From an uncultured Prevotella sp. (lineage in GTDB: Bacteria > Bacteroidota > Bacteroidia > Bacteroidales > Bacteroidaceae): a stretch of 60,707 nt of DNA. Both the position numbers and the translations under genes were made by a program. Positions 34,202-43,065 of the stretch are shown here, piece by piece. The notes under the pieces are model-generated. The model was not told the DNA's origin and ran no database searches. It saw only the letters and a program-made list of their open reading frames with translations. The stretch is taken from the NCBI GenBank assembly GCA_944320285.1, contig CALUGX010000003.1, positions 1-60,707 of the forward strand, in the 5' to 3' direction. Numbering within the stretch: the stretch's first letter is position 1; each line of letters starts with the position of its first letter.

Positions 34202-37200
34202 ATGATTAGAATAGGCATAGACATAGGTTCTACCACGGCTAAAATCGTAGCCGTAGGTGAAGACGGCGGCGTGCTGTTTTCGCGCTACGAACGCCATAAT
34301 GCCGACGCCGGCAGCGTAGTGTCGCGCGTCTTGACAGAGCTTTCAGGCGTTTGCGGCGATGCGCCGGTTGGCGTCAGGATAACCGGCTCGGTGGGCATGG
34401 GCTTCGCCGAGAAGAGCGGTTACCCGTTTGTACAGGAGGTGGTTGCGGCCACGAAAGCCGTGCAGAGATATTATCCGCAAACGTCGTCGCTTATCGACAT
34501 CGGCGGCGAGGACGCCAAGGTGGTGTTCTTCCGCGACGGGCGCGCGGCCGACCTGCGCATGAACGGCAACTGCGCCGGCGGCACGGGGGCCTTCATCGAC
34601 CAGATGGCGGTGCTTCTCGGTGTCGGCGTGGACGAGCTTGACGGCCTGGCCGCGCGTGCTGCCCACACTTATTCCATAGCATCGCGTTGCGGCGTGTTCT
34701 GCAAGACCGACATCCAGAACCTCATAGCCAAGAACGCTGACAAGGCCGACATCGCGGCTTCGATACTTCACGCCGTGGCCGTGCAGACGGTCGTCACGCT
34801 GGTCCACGGATGCAAGATTACGCCCCCCGTGCTGATGTGCGGCGGCCCGCTGACGTTCATCCCGTCGCTGCGCCGGGCCTTCAGGGATTATCTTTCACTC
34901 ACTGACGACGACATCATCATGCCCGGACACGGCACGCTGCTGCCCGCCCTCGGCGCAGCCCTGGCCGCCGTTGACGACGAACGGCCGCGCAGTCTGGCCG
35001 ATGTCGCTGCCGGCTTCGCCTCCGGGTGCACCAATGCCGGTGCCAATGCCGGCACGCTGAGTCCCGTCTTTACCTCAGAAAGCGACTATGCCGCGTGGAA
35101 AGAGCGTATGTCGCGCCACCACGTTGCCACAGCCGAGATAAACGGCGGGGCGCAAGACGTGCTGCTCGGCATCGACTCCGGTTCTACGACTACGAAGATA
35201 GTAGTCACCGACACTTCCTCGCGCGTACTTTATTCTTATTACGCCGCCAACAAGGGCAACCCCGTCGAGGCGGTGGAGCTGGGGCTGAGGCTGCTGCAAG
35301 AGGAGTGCGCCCGGCGCGGCGCCCGGCTCAATGTGGTAGGCTCTTATTCTACGGGTTACGGCGAAGACCTCATCAAGGCCGCCTTCCAGCTTGGCGGCGG
35401 GGTGGTGGAGACTATAGCCCACTACGTCGCCGCCCGCCATCTTGACCCCGACGTCTTATTCATCCTCGACATCGGCGGGCAGGACATGAAGGCGATATTC
35501 GTCACCGGCGGCGTCATCGACCGTATCGAAATCAACGAGGCCTGCTCGTCAGGCTGCGGCTCGTTCATCGAAACCTTCGCCAAGACACTCGGCTACACGG
35601 CCGCCGAGTTCTCGCGCGCCGCGTGCCTCGCCGCCGCACCGTGCGACCTCGGCACGCGCTGCACGGTGTTCATGAACTCTAAGGTGAAGCAGGCACTGCG
35701 TGAAGGGGCCACCGTGAGCGACATTGCCGCCGGGCTGGCTTACTCCGTGGTGAAGAACTGCCTCTACAAGGTGTTGAAGCTCAGGGACGTGTCACAGCTC
35801 GGCGGGCATATCGTCGTGCAGGGCGGCACGATGAGGAACGACGCCGTCGTGAGAGTTCTCGAACTGCTGACCGGCACCGAAGTGGCTCGCTGTGACATCC
35901 CCGAACTGATGGGAGCCTACGGCTGCGCACTCTACGCCAAGACCCGCCGCCATGCCGCCGTGCCCCTCGGCGATATGCTGGCCAAGGCTCATTACACGTC
36001 GAAGCCGCTCCATTGCAACGGCTGCGACAACCAATGCCTCGTTGTGCGTTACCTTTTCGACAACGGGCAGAAGTATTATTCGGGCAACCGGTGCGAGCGT
36101 GTGTTCACCAACGGCGGCGGCGACAAGCAGCAAAAGGGCCTCAACGCCTACCTGTACAAGAACCGCCTGCTCTTCGAGCGCGACGGCGTAAAGGGCGTGC
36201 CGCGCCTCACCATCGGCGTGCCGCGATGCCTCAATATGTATGAGGATTATCCTTTCTGGCACACGCTGTTCACCGCCTGCGACATAGAAGTGCGCCTTTC
36301 CGACAGTTCAAAGTACTCATGTTACGAGCAAAGCGCGTGCATGGTGATGTCAGACAACATCTGCTTTCCCGCCAAGCTCGTGCACAGCCACATACAAGAC
36401 CTTACCGACAAGCACGTTGACCGCATATTCATGCCATTCGTTGTTTACGAACGGCACGGCGGCGAACAAAACAGCTACAACTGCCCGATAGTAACCGGCT
36501 ACGCCGAAGTAATCAAGAGCGTGCAGGCCGGAGACATACCGATAGACTCGCCCACGATAAGTTTTAAGGATAAAAAGCTGCTCTTGCAGCAGTGCAAGAG
36601 CTATCTCGGACGCTTGGGCGTGCCCGATACCACTATAAACAAGGCCTTCAGTCTTGCCGTCAGCGCGCAGGACGCTTACGTACACGACATTGTTGACTAT
36701 AACGAACGTGTATTCCACAAGGCCCGTGAGCGCGGTGCGCTCACGATATTGCTGGCCGGCAGGCCTTACCACGCCGACGCGCTGATACAGCACAAGGTGT
36801 CGGATATGCTGGCCGACATGGGCATCTGCGTCGTGACCGACGACATCGTGCGGGGCAAGCGCGTGGCCGTCAGCGATGCTCATTACCTCTCGCAATGGGC
36901 TTACCCCAACCGTATTTTAGAGGCTGCGAAGTGGAGTGCAGACCGTGAAGACGTCGAGTTTGTCGAAATGACGTCGTTCGGATGCGGCCCGGACGCATTC
37001 CTCGTTGATGAGGTTCGCGACCTGTTGATGCGCCACGGTAAGGTGCTTACGCTCCTGAAGCTCGACGACATCAACAACATCGGCTCGATGAAGCTGCGTG
37101 TGCGTTCGCTGATAGAGAGCCTGAAGTTCGCCGGGAAGGAAGCCCGCAGGCGGCAGTCGGCCGACGCTTTCGAGACCACGCCCGCGTTTGACGATGCCTG

Positions 37201-38434
37201 TCGGGGGCGCAAAATACTGATACCTTATTTCACACCCTTCATCTCTCCGCTCATCCCCGCTATCATGCGTGTGGCCGGATACGATGTTGACAACCTGCCG
37301 CTGAGCGACACAGAGTCGTGCGAATGGGGCTTGAAGTTCGCCAACAACGAAGTTTGCTACCCCGCGACGCTCATCGTAGGCGACATAATTAAAGCCTTCG
37401 AGAGCGGCAAGTACGACCCGGAGAAGACCGCCGTGGCCATGACCCAGACGGGCGGACAGTGCCGTGCGAGCAGCTATCTGTCGCTGATTAAGAAAGCATT
37501 GGTTGACGCCGGTTATGGCGGAGTGCCCGTCGTGGCGTTCAGCTTCGGCAGTTCGATAAAGAACGAGCAACCCGGTTTCCGCATCAACTGGTTCAAGCTG
37601 ATGCCCATCGCGCTTTACTCGGTGCTTTACAGCGACTGCATCGCCAAGTTTTATTACGCCGCCGTAGTCCGCGAGAAGCAGCCCGGACAGGCCGCGAAGC
37701 TGCGCGATATGTATCTGCAGGCCGGCGAAGGTCTTATTCTCGAAGGCCGCCACGACAACCTTGTGAGCTATCTGGCGATGGCTGCAAGCGAGTTTAACCG
37801 CATTTGTGCCGACAAGACGTGCCCCAAGGTGTGCGTGGTAGGCGAGATATTCCTTAAGTTCAACCCCTTCGCCCAGAAGAATGTGACCGACTGGCTCATG
37901 TCGCGCGGCGTCGAGATAGTTCCGCCGTTGTTGCTCGATTTCTTCATGCAGAGCTTTGTCAACAAGCGCGTTGACGAAGAGAAGCACATCAGCCGCAAGT
38001 CGGTTGCCGGCTTCATTTACGGCTTGGCCTATAAGCGGATAATGAAATACGTGGCCCGCGTGAACAAGGCCGCGTCCGCCTTCCGTTACTTTACGCCGTT
38101 CAACGACATATTCGAGGAGGCTGACGAGGCCCGCAAGGTAATCACCTTGAGCGCCCAGTTCGGTGAAGGCTGGCTGCTGCCAGCCGAGATAATGTCGTGC
38201 GCACGGCAGGGTGTGCGTGACGTCATAAGTCTGCAACCGTTCGGCTGCATAGCCAACCACATAGTGTCTAAGGGCATCGAGAAGCGCATAAAGGCGTTTT
38301 TCCCGGACATGAACATCCTCTCGCTCGACTTTGACAGCGGCGTCAGCGACGTCAACATCACCAACCGTTTGCTTCTCTTCATCGACAACATGGAGACCGG
38401 TGACGGCGACAAGGGCGAACAAGTAGGCGAATAA
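34202..38434 (+). CDS. giant 2-hydroxyacyl-CoA dehydratase activase-type ATPase
   Basis: 1410 residues. Two BcrA/BadF/HgdC-like ATPase domains come first: one from residue ~3 (IGIDIGSTTAKIVAVGEDGG, cluster-binding region NGNCAGGTGAFIDQMA) and one from ~322 (LGIDSGSTTTKIVV, EACSSGCGSFIETFAKTLGY). A DUF2229-like cysteine-rich region follows (~600-900; CNGCDNQCLVVRY, SDNICFPAKLVHSHI). The C-terminal ~400 residues resemble the HgdB-type dehydratase subunit (NNEVCYPATLIVGD, QTGGQCRASSYLSLI). Classical activases use a [4Fe-4S] cluster and ATP to send an electron to a dehydratase. This fused form is widespread in anaerobes, but its substrate is not known and no separate dehydratase subunits are adjacent. 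Strictly anaerobic metabolism is implied. Confidence 0.88.
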   Translation: MIRIGIDIGSTTAKIVAVGEDGGVLFSRYERHNADAGSVVSRVLTELSGVCGDAPVGVRITGSVGMGFAEKSGYPFVQEVVAATKAVQRYYPQTSSLIDIGGEDAKVVFFRDGRAADLRMNGNCAGGTGAFIDQMAVLLGVGVDELDGLAARAAHTYSIASRCGVFCKTDIQNLIAKNADKADIAASILHAVAVQTVVTLVHGCKITPPVLMCGGPLTFIPSLRRAFRDYLSLTDDDIIMPGHGTLLPALGAALAAVDDERPRSLADVAAGFASGCTNAGANAGTLSPVFTSESDYAAWKERMSRHHVATAEINGGAQDVLLGIDSGSTTTKIVVTDTSSRVLYSYYAANKGNPVEAVELGLRLLQEECARRGARLNVVGSYSTGYGEDLIKAAFQLGGGVVETIAHYVAARHLDPDVLFILDIGGQDMKAIFVTGGVIDRIEINEACSSGCGSFIETFAKTLGYTAAEFSRAACLAAAPCDLGTRCTVFMNSKVKQALREGATVSDIAAGLAYSVVKNCLYKVLKLRDVSQLGGHIVVQGGTMRNDAVVRVLELLTGTEVARCDIPELMGAYGCALYAKTRRHAAVPLGDMLAKAHYTSKPLHCNGCDNQCLVVRYLFDNGQKYYSGNRCERVFTNGGGDKQQKGLNAYLYKNRLLFERDGVKGVPRLTIGVPRCLNMYEDYPFWHTLFTACDIEVRLSDSSKYSCYEQSACMVMSDNICFPAKLVHSHIQDLTDKHVDRIFMPFVVYERHGGEQNSYNCPIVTGYAEVIKSVQAGDIPIDSPTISFKDKKLLLQQCKSYLGRLGVPDTTINKAFSLAVSAQDAYVHDIVDYNERVFHKARERGALTILLAGRPYHADALIQHKVSDMLADMGICVVTDDIVRGKRVAVSDAHYLSQWAYPNRILEAAKWSADREDVEFVEMTSFGCGPDAFLVDEVRDLLMRHGKVLTLLKLDDINNIGSMKLRVRSLIESLKFAGKEARRRQSADAFETTPAFDDACRGRKILIPYFTPFISPLIPAIMRVAGYDVDNLPLSDTESCEWGLKFANNEVCYPATLIVGDIIKAFESGKYDPEKTAVAMTQTGGQCRASSYLSLIKKALVDAGYGGVPVVAFSFGSSIKNEQPGFRINWFKLMPIALYSVLYSDCIAKFYYAAVVREKQPGQAAKLRDMYLQAGEGLILEGRHDNLVSYLAMAASEFNRICADKTCPKVCVVGEIFLKFNPFAQKNVTDWLMSRGVEIVPPLLLDFFMQSFVNKRVDEEKHISRKSVAGFIYGLAYKRIMKYVARVNKAASAFRYFTPFNDIFEEADEARKVITLSAQFGEGWLLPAEIMSCARQGVRDVISLQPFGCIANHIVSKGIEKRIKAFFPDMNILSLDFDSGVSDVNITNRLLLFIDNMETGDGDKGEQVGE

Positions 38435-38475
38435 AACGTCTCCCGGGCAGAGAAGCTCTGTCCGGGAGACGTTTT
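38433..38475. terminator. bidirectional terminator between convergent genes
   Basis: AAAACGTCTCCCGGGCAGAG (38433-38452) and CTCTGTCCGGGAGACGTTTT (38456-38475) form a 20-bp stem with a 3-nt loop, serving the activase and the nucleoside kinase-like gene. Confidence 0.9.
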
Positions 38476-40135
38476 AGTATTTGAACGAGCTGCCCCCAAG
38501 AAATTCTCTTAGCAGCGACGTGGGCGGCAGTTGGCGGTTGGGTATGGGCGCGATGTACTTCAGGAATTTCAGCAGTCGGTACGCCTCGGCGTGCTCTTCG
38601 GTGTTTTCAGGCACGAGTTCGAGCAGCGGTTCGGCCTGGCTTTTTATCACGGCAAGCTCGAAGAGCAGTGCGGAGTTGAACATTGCGTCGGCGTTTTCCT
38701 GGTAGGGGAATATCCACTTGTTCTCCCCGGCGCGCACGCTCGGCCACCGTTTGATGGTCTCCGCCGCGCTCACTCCACGGTATTTATAGTCACGTATGAT
38801 GCGTCGCAGCAGTCGGTTGTCGGTTGTCGGTATGTAGTTGTGGTCGTCAAGCAGGATGGTTGTCAGTGCCGACGCATAGACGCGGAACTTCCTCGCCTCA
38901 GGTATTTGCGCCGTAAGCTCAGGATTAAGGGCGTGTATTCCCTCGACTACGAGCACCTCGTCGCCCCCCAAGCGCAGGCGGTTGCCGCTGCGTTCGCTGC
39001 GCCCCGTCTGGAAGTTGTAGCGCGGCAGTTCCACTTCTTCGCCATTGAACAGGGCGTGGAGCTGCTTGTTCAGCAGGGGAATATTCAGTGCGTAGATGCT
39101 CTCATAGTCATATTCGCCGGCGGCGTCCTTGGGCGTTTCCTCCCGGTTTACGAAGTAGTCGTCGAGCGACACGGGTACGGGCTTTATGCCGCACGTGAGC
39201 AACTGTATCGACAGGCGTTTGCAGAAGGTGGTCTTGCCGCTCGACGACGGCCCCGAAATCAGCACCATCCTCACGTCGGGGCGTGCCGCTATCATGTCGG
39301 CTATCTGTGAAATCTTCTTTTCCTGCAAGGCCTCCGACACGTTGATAAGCTCTGTCGAGCGGCCCCGGAGCACCGCCTCGTTGAAGTCGCCCACGGTGCT
39401 CATGCCGAGGATTTTCTGCCAGCGGTGGTGCTCTTTGAATATTTCGAACATCTTGTCCTGTCTTATCAGGTCGCCCAGACGTGACGGATCGTTTCGCGAG
39501 GGCGTGCGCAGCAGCATACCGTCATAGTATTTTTCCAGTCCGAAGAGGTACAGCTGTTTCGTGTTGGTCAGCAGCGTGCCGTAGTAATAGTCCTTGTACC
39601 CGTCGATTTCGTAATACGTAGTGTAGAGCCGCCCCACGCTTTTTAGCAGCTTCACCTTCGACGTCATGCCCATGTCGGTAAACATCTTCACCACGTCCTC
39701 CGTAGTGCTTTCGTGCCGGCGGATGGGTATTGCGGCGTCGATAATCTGCTGCATACGTTCACGCACGGCGCGGGCGTCGGCCTCGGTCACGGGGCGCCGC
39801 ATATTGATGTTGCAGTAGTAGCCGTTCGACACGGGGATGTCTATCACCACGTCGGCCCCCGGCCACAGGTCCTGCACGGCCTTGCAGAGCACGAAGAACA
39901 GCGTGCGCGTGTATGCTCTGGCGCCCGACGGCGACGTGATGTCCAAGTATTCAAGGTCCTTGTTGTGGTACACGCGGAAGTGCAGGCCCTCCACCTTGTT
40001 GTTAACCTTGACGCTCAGCGGGCCGTATTCCATTTTTAAGTTTAATTCACGGAAAACTTCAGAAAGAGTGCTCCCTATTGGCACGTTTAAAGTTTTTTTA
40101 TTATTTTTGCAACGTATTTGTATCATTTGTTTCAT
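38474..40135 (-). CDS. TGS-domain uridine-kinase-like (PRK family) protein
   Basis: 553 residues. The N-terminal ~65 residues (MIQIRCKNNKKTLNVPIGST) look like a TGS domain; ~70-260 contain a tRNA-synthetase SAD-like part (VSNGYYCNINMRRPVTEADA). The C-terminal kinase domain has Walker A ISGPSSSGKTTFCKRL (~290-305), SLDDYFVNREETP, and VVEGIHALNPELT. The same architecture is annotated as uridine or nucleoside kinase in Bacteroidota and Thermotoga relatives; the true phosphate acceptor has not been settled for this class. MKQMIQ starts at 40135 and a Met three codons later is an alternative. It is convergent with the activase and divergent from the phosphate symporter. Confidence 0.85.
   Translation of the reverse strand: MKQMIQIRCKNNKKTLNVPIGSTLSEVFRELNLKMEYGPLSVKVNNKVEGLHFRVYHNKDLEYLDITSPSGARAYTRTLFFVLCKAVQDLWPGADVVIDIPVSNGYYCNINMRRPVTEADARAVRERMQQIIDAAIPIRRHESTTEDVVKMFTDMGMTSKVKLLKSVGRLYTTYYEIDGYKDYYYGTLLTNTKQLYLFGLEKYYDGMLLRTPSRNDPSRLGDLIRQDKMFEIFKEHHRWQKILGMSTVGDFNEAVLRGRSTELINVSEALQEKKISQIADMIAARPDVRMVLISGPSSSGKTTFCKRLSIQLLTCGIKPVPVSLDDYFVNREETPKDAAGEYDYESIYALNIPLLNKQLHALFNGEEVELPRYNFQTGRSERSGNRLRLGGDEVLVVEGIHALNPELTAQIPEARKFRVYASALTTILLDDHNYIPTTDNRLLRRIIRDYKYRGVSAAETIKRWPSVRAGENKWIFPYQENADAMFNSALLFELAVIKSQAEPLLELVPENTEEHAEAYRLLKFLKYIAPIPNRQLPPTSLLREFLGGSSFKY
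40102..40109 (+). promoter_or_regulatory. -7 box for the Na/Pi gene inside the kinase gene
   Basis: TATTTTTG matches TAnnTTTG on the + strand, 114 bases before ATG 40223 and within the first codons of the divergent kinase gene. If used, the promoters of the two genes overlap. Confidence 0.4.
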
Positions 40136-40222
40136 TCTTCATGCGTTTTTAGGTTAAACGTTGGTAAAGATACTCCGTTTTCCCGACACCGCACAATGTT
40201 CGACAACAAATTAAATTAAAAT

Positions 40223-41917
40223 ATGTCGATTTGGATTTTTTTTAAGATTATCGGATCATTGGCCCTCCTTATCTACGGAATGAAGGTGATGAGCGAGGCC
40301 TTGCAGAAGATGGCAGGTTCGCAGTTGCGCCACATTCTCGGCACGATGACCAAAAACAGGTTTACCGGTATGTTCACCGGAATGTTCGTAACGGCCGCCG
40401 TCCAGTCGTCGTCGGCCACGACGGTGATGACCGTTTCGTTTGTCAACGCCGGACTTCTGACACTCGCCCAAGCTATCTCCGTAATCATGGGGGCCAACAT
40501 CGGCACCACGCTTACGGCCTGGATAATGAGCTTGGGCTTTTCTTTTAACTTCATGGACGCCGTGTTCCCGGCTTTCATCGCAGGCATTTTGCTCATCTAC
40601 ACGCGCCGTCACCGCTACATCGGCGACTTTCTTTTCGGTATAGCGTTCATGTTTTTCTCGCTCGCATTGCTCAGTCAGACGGGCGACGAGATGGATCTCG
40701 GCCACAACGAGGAGCTTATACGCTTCTTCAGTACGTTCGACACGGGCAGCTACGCCACAATAATCGTGTTCCTGCTTATCGGCACCGTGCTCACGTGCAT
40801 CCTGCAATCGTCGGCTGCGCTGATGGCCATCACGATGATGCTCTGTTCGAGCGGCGTGCTGCCGATATACCTCGGCATCGCCCTTGTGATGGGCGAGAAC
40901 ATCGGGACGACGGCCACCGCCAACCTTGCGGCACTGGGGGCAAACACTCAGGCGCGGCGTGCTGCGCTTGCCCACTTGGTGTTCAACGTCTTCGGCGTCA
41001 TCTGGGTGCTTTGCCTGTTCTATCCTTTCGTCAATACCGTGTGCTCCGTCGTAGGCTACGACCCGCAGACCGACACCCTCGATCCCGCCCGCCTGTCGGT
41101 GGTTCTGGCCGCATTCCACACGGCATTCAACGTCTGCAACACGGCCATCCTGATATGGCTGATACCGCAAATCGAGAAAACCGTCTGCATGATCATCAAG
41201 CCCAAGGCCAATGACGGGGAAGACGAGTTCCGCCTGCGCTACATCGGCGGCGACACCATCATGAAGACGCCGGAGCTTTCAGTGCTCGAAGCGCAGAAGG
41301 AGATACAGCTCTTCGCTGATCGCACGCAAAAGATGTTCGGCTTCGTCCGCGAACTTCTCGGCATCAAGAACGATGCGGCTTTCAACAAACTCTTCAGCCG
41401 CATAGAGAAGTACGAAGGCATCAGCGACAACATGGAGATAGAAATCGCAAAATACCTTGACAAGGTAAGCGACGCCCATCTTAGCGACGAGACCAAGGCT
41501 AAGATACGCGCCATGCTGCGCGAGATTTCCGAAATAGAGAGCATCGGCGACAGCTGTTACAACATTGCGCGCACGCTCAGCCGCAAAGAGCGCGGCAAGG
41601 AGGACTTCACCGAGCGCCAGTACGAGCACCTGCACCAGATGTTCGAGCTTACGGACGACAGCCTCACCCAGATGAACGTAATGCTGGCGGGCCGCAAGGA
41701 CAAGCTCGACGCCAACCGCTCGTTCAACATTGAGAACGAGATAAACAACTACCGCAACCAGCTGCGCAGCCAGAACATCAACGACATAAGCGCAAACGAA
41801 TACTCTTACGCCATCGGTACGATGTACATGGACATCGTGTCGGAGTGTGAGAAGCTCGGCGACTATGTTATCAACGTCGTAGAGGCGCGCATGGGCACGA
41901 AGCAGCGCGAGGCGTAG
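40223..41917 (+). CDS. Na+/phosphate cotransporter family protein with PhoU-like tail
   Basis: 564 residues. The membrane part (~1-320) has two inverted repeats carrying the family's QSS motifs: AAVQSSSATTVMTVSFVNAG (~54-73) and CILQSSAALMAITMMLCSSG (~192-211), each followed by a GANIGTT or GENIGTT box. The C-terminal ~220 residues are helical and PhoU-like (IEKYEGISDNMEIEIAKYL, IESIGDSCYNIARTL, SECEKLGDYVINVVEA). It resembles NptA/YjbB-type transporters of the inner membrane that move inorganic phosphate with Na+. The PhoU-like part may sense phosphate status. It is a single-gene unit followed by repeats. Confidence 0.92.
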   Translation: MSIWIFFKIIGSLALLIYGMKVMSEALQKMAGSQLRHILGTMTKNRFTGMFTGMFVTAAVQSSSATTVMTVSFVNAGLLTLAQAISVIMGANIGTTLTAWIMSLGFSFNFMDAVFPAFIAGILLIYTRRHRYIGDFLFGIAFMFFSLALLSQTGDEMDLGHNEELIRFFSTFDTGSYATIIVFLLIGTVLTCILQSSAALMAITMMLCSSGVLPIYLGIALVMGENIGTTATANLAALGANTQARRAALAHLVFNVFGVIWVLCLFYPFVNTVCSVVGYDPQTDTLDPARLSVVLAAFHTAFNVCNTAILIWLIPQIEKTVCMIIKPKANDGEDEFRLRYIGGDTIMKTPELSVLEAQKEIQLFADRTQKMFGFVRELLGIKNDAAFNKLFSRIEKYEGISDNMEIEIAKYLDKVSDAHLSDETKAKIRAMLREISEIESIGDSCYNIARTLSRKERGKEDFTERQYEHLHQMFELTDDSLTQMNVMLAGRKDKLDANRSFNIENEINNYRNQLRSQNINDISANEYSYAIGTMYMDIVSECEKLGDYVINVVEARMGTKQREA

Positions 41918-41927
41918 CTGTTTCCTA

Positions 41928-41985
41928 AGTAGTCAAAGTAGTCAAAGAAGTCAACGCTCCCTGCGGTCGCCAAGCAGTTAAAGAC
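41928..41985 (+). repeat. 58-nt dispersed repeat (core CGCTCCCTGCGG), copy 1
   Basis: AGTAGTCAAAGTAGTCAAAG, AGTCAACGCTCCCTGCGG, TCGCCAAGCAGTTAAAGAC. Related copies: 48489-48547 (same strand) and 59623-59679 (inverse). The first part alone is seen at 2485-2515. Confidence 0.6.
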
Positions 41986-42085
41986 AAATGTCCTGCCGCT
42001 TGCAGGCGGTCTTGTCAGGGCACGTCGGCACGGCTAATTTGCCTTGATTATTTGGCGTCTTTGCAAGCTGTTGATATTCAGTGTG

Positions 42086-42152
42086 TTACAAAAGGTGTCC
42101 TTTCGCGTCGTGAAAGGGCACCTTTTGCATTGTGATTTGTGCCTTTTTGTAA
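42086..42152. repeat. 22-nt palindromic repeat array C
   Basis: Cores AAAAGGTGTCCTTTCGC, then AAAGGGCACCTTTTGC (inverse orientation), then a degenerate TTTGTGCCTTTTTGT. It lies between the Na/Pi gene and the MITE-like copy 2. Confidence 0.75.
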
Positions 42153-42235
42153 GGCGTTTGGATATGTCTTATAATACGGCGGGTCTTGTTATGGCATTTT
42201 CCTGTTCACGGCTTGTCTTTATATTGTTCAAACTT

Positions 42236-42432
42236 AGAAACTGTTTTGACTTTTTTGTTCGATGTTTTTAGATGTATTATCGAGACGTTTATGTTTGCTT
42301 TTTGAGAAAGTTTAGCGGGCTAAACGTTGAAAAAGGCAAACGGAAACGGCCGGTAAGACGCTAAAAACACGGACAAAGGACGTCGCTTAACAAAGAAGGA
42401 CGTCAATCCTGTAAAAAATCAAAACAGTTTCT
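42236..42432. mobile_element. MITE-like element copy 2 (197 bp)
   Basis: Left end AGAAACTGTTTTGACTTTTT, right end AAAAATCAAAACAGTTTCT. Internally it matches copy 3 (59401-59596) in inverse orientation over most of its length, including a central TTTAGCGGGCTAAAC palindrome and TCTTACCGGCCG. Its right end supplies the last codons and stop of the minus-strand micro-gene 42419-42568, so the element interrupts or reshaped a gene. Confidence 0.85.
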
Positions 42433-42568
42433 TGGTTGGCCAAACGTATTCTAACAAACTTGCGATAAGTATGCCCCACCATATCCAGGCGATATTTGTT
42501 AAGTCCATAGAGTAACTTACGATGAGGCCAGCAATACTGATTACGGCATAGCTTGCATTGTCGTTCAT
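42419..42568 (-). CDS. 49-residue membrane protein whose 3' end is supplied by a MITE
   Basis: The ATG at 42568 overlaps the stop of the upstream gene (ATGA), so translation is likely coupled. The peptide opens MNDNASYAVISIAGLIVSYS, continues with NIAWIWWGILIASLLEYVW and ends PTKKLF before TGA at 42419-42421. Two hydrophobic segments suggest a two-helix membrane protein or a truncated larger one. The last four codons and the stop lie inside the inverted end of MITE-like copy 2, so the natural C-terminus may have been replaced. I do not recognise the family. Small size lowers confidence. Confidence 0.55.
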   Translation of the reverse strand: MNDNASYAVISIAGLIVSYSMDLTNIAWIWWGILIASLLEYVWPTKKLF

Positions 42569-42792
42569 GTCGCGATAAGGATTTTCAGCCCCTCTTTTTT
42601 ATCTTTTTTATAAATATGTATGGCATAAATTATTGACATTAGAAAAAGGCATATAATAGCGGCGGAGTTGGCATAAAACATCCATTCCTTGGTTTCCGTC
42701 ACGGGCGATATGGCGTAAAGCAGCAGCGCCAGCCTCGGAACGGCCTGCATCGTCCCCCGCATCAACCTCTTTGAAGGTGTCTTTTGTCTCAT
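42565..42792 (-). CDS. 75-residue membrane protein
   Basis: 75 residues from ATG 42792 (MRQKTPSKRLMRGTMQAVPR); the longer frame to 43050 is rejected because a likely promoter lies just upstream of 42792. Two membrane segments, AVPRLALLLYAISPVT and FYANSAAIICLFLMSIIYAI, are separated by a short polar loop, and the tail is KKDKKEGLKILIAT. The stop overlaps the ATG of the 49-residue protein. On the minus strand TTTG, 19 bases, then ATATTTG precede it near 42809-42842. No family or function recognised. Confidence 0.6.
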   Translation of the reverse strand: MRQKTPSKRLMRGTMQAVPRLALLLYAISPVTETKEWMFYANSAAIICLFLMSIIYAIHIYKKDKKEGLKILIAT

Positions 42793-43049
42793 AATGTCTG
42801 AATTTGCATTTTGTGCTACAAATATGCGCAATTTAATACAAATATTCAGGCATTGGCCAGAAACAGGCGATAAATCGTCACCGTAACACACATTTTGGCG
42901 GCATTGCCACATATTCCTAACGCAAAAAATGCAAATGGCATTGCAGGGGAACAGACACCGGTGTGTCCTTTTTGGCCTTAAAATTGTCCGCTTTAACGTT
43001 TTTAAACCAAAAACAAGTATAAAAACTATTTTCAATAAAAAAGTTTCCA

Positions 43050-43057
43050 TATCTTTG
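43050..43057 (+). promoter_or_regulatory. -7 box (TATCTTTG) next to the start codon
   Basis: TATCTTTG ends only 8 bases before ATG 43066, so the mRNA would be nearly leaderless. Confidence 0.55.
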
Positions 43058-43065
43058 TAACCGAA

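Noticed and set aside
36917..38422. 501-codon open frame on the minus strand inside the activase gene
   Set aside because: It is antisense to a protein with intact domains and conserved motifs; its translation has no recognisable domain. High G/C third positions keep the opposite frame open.
42565..43050. 161-residue version of the small membrane protein
   Set aside because: The upstream 86 codons give a cysteine-rich non-conserved-looking stretch, and a promoter-like TTTG/ATATTTG pair lies just before the internal ATG at 42792.
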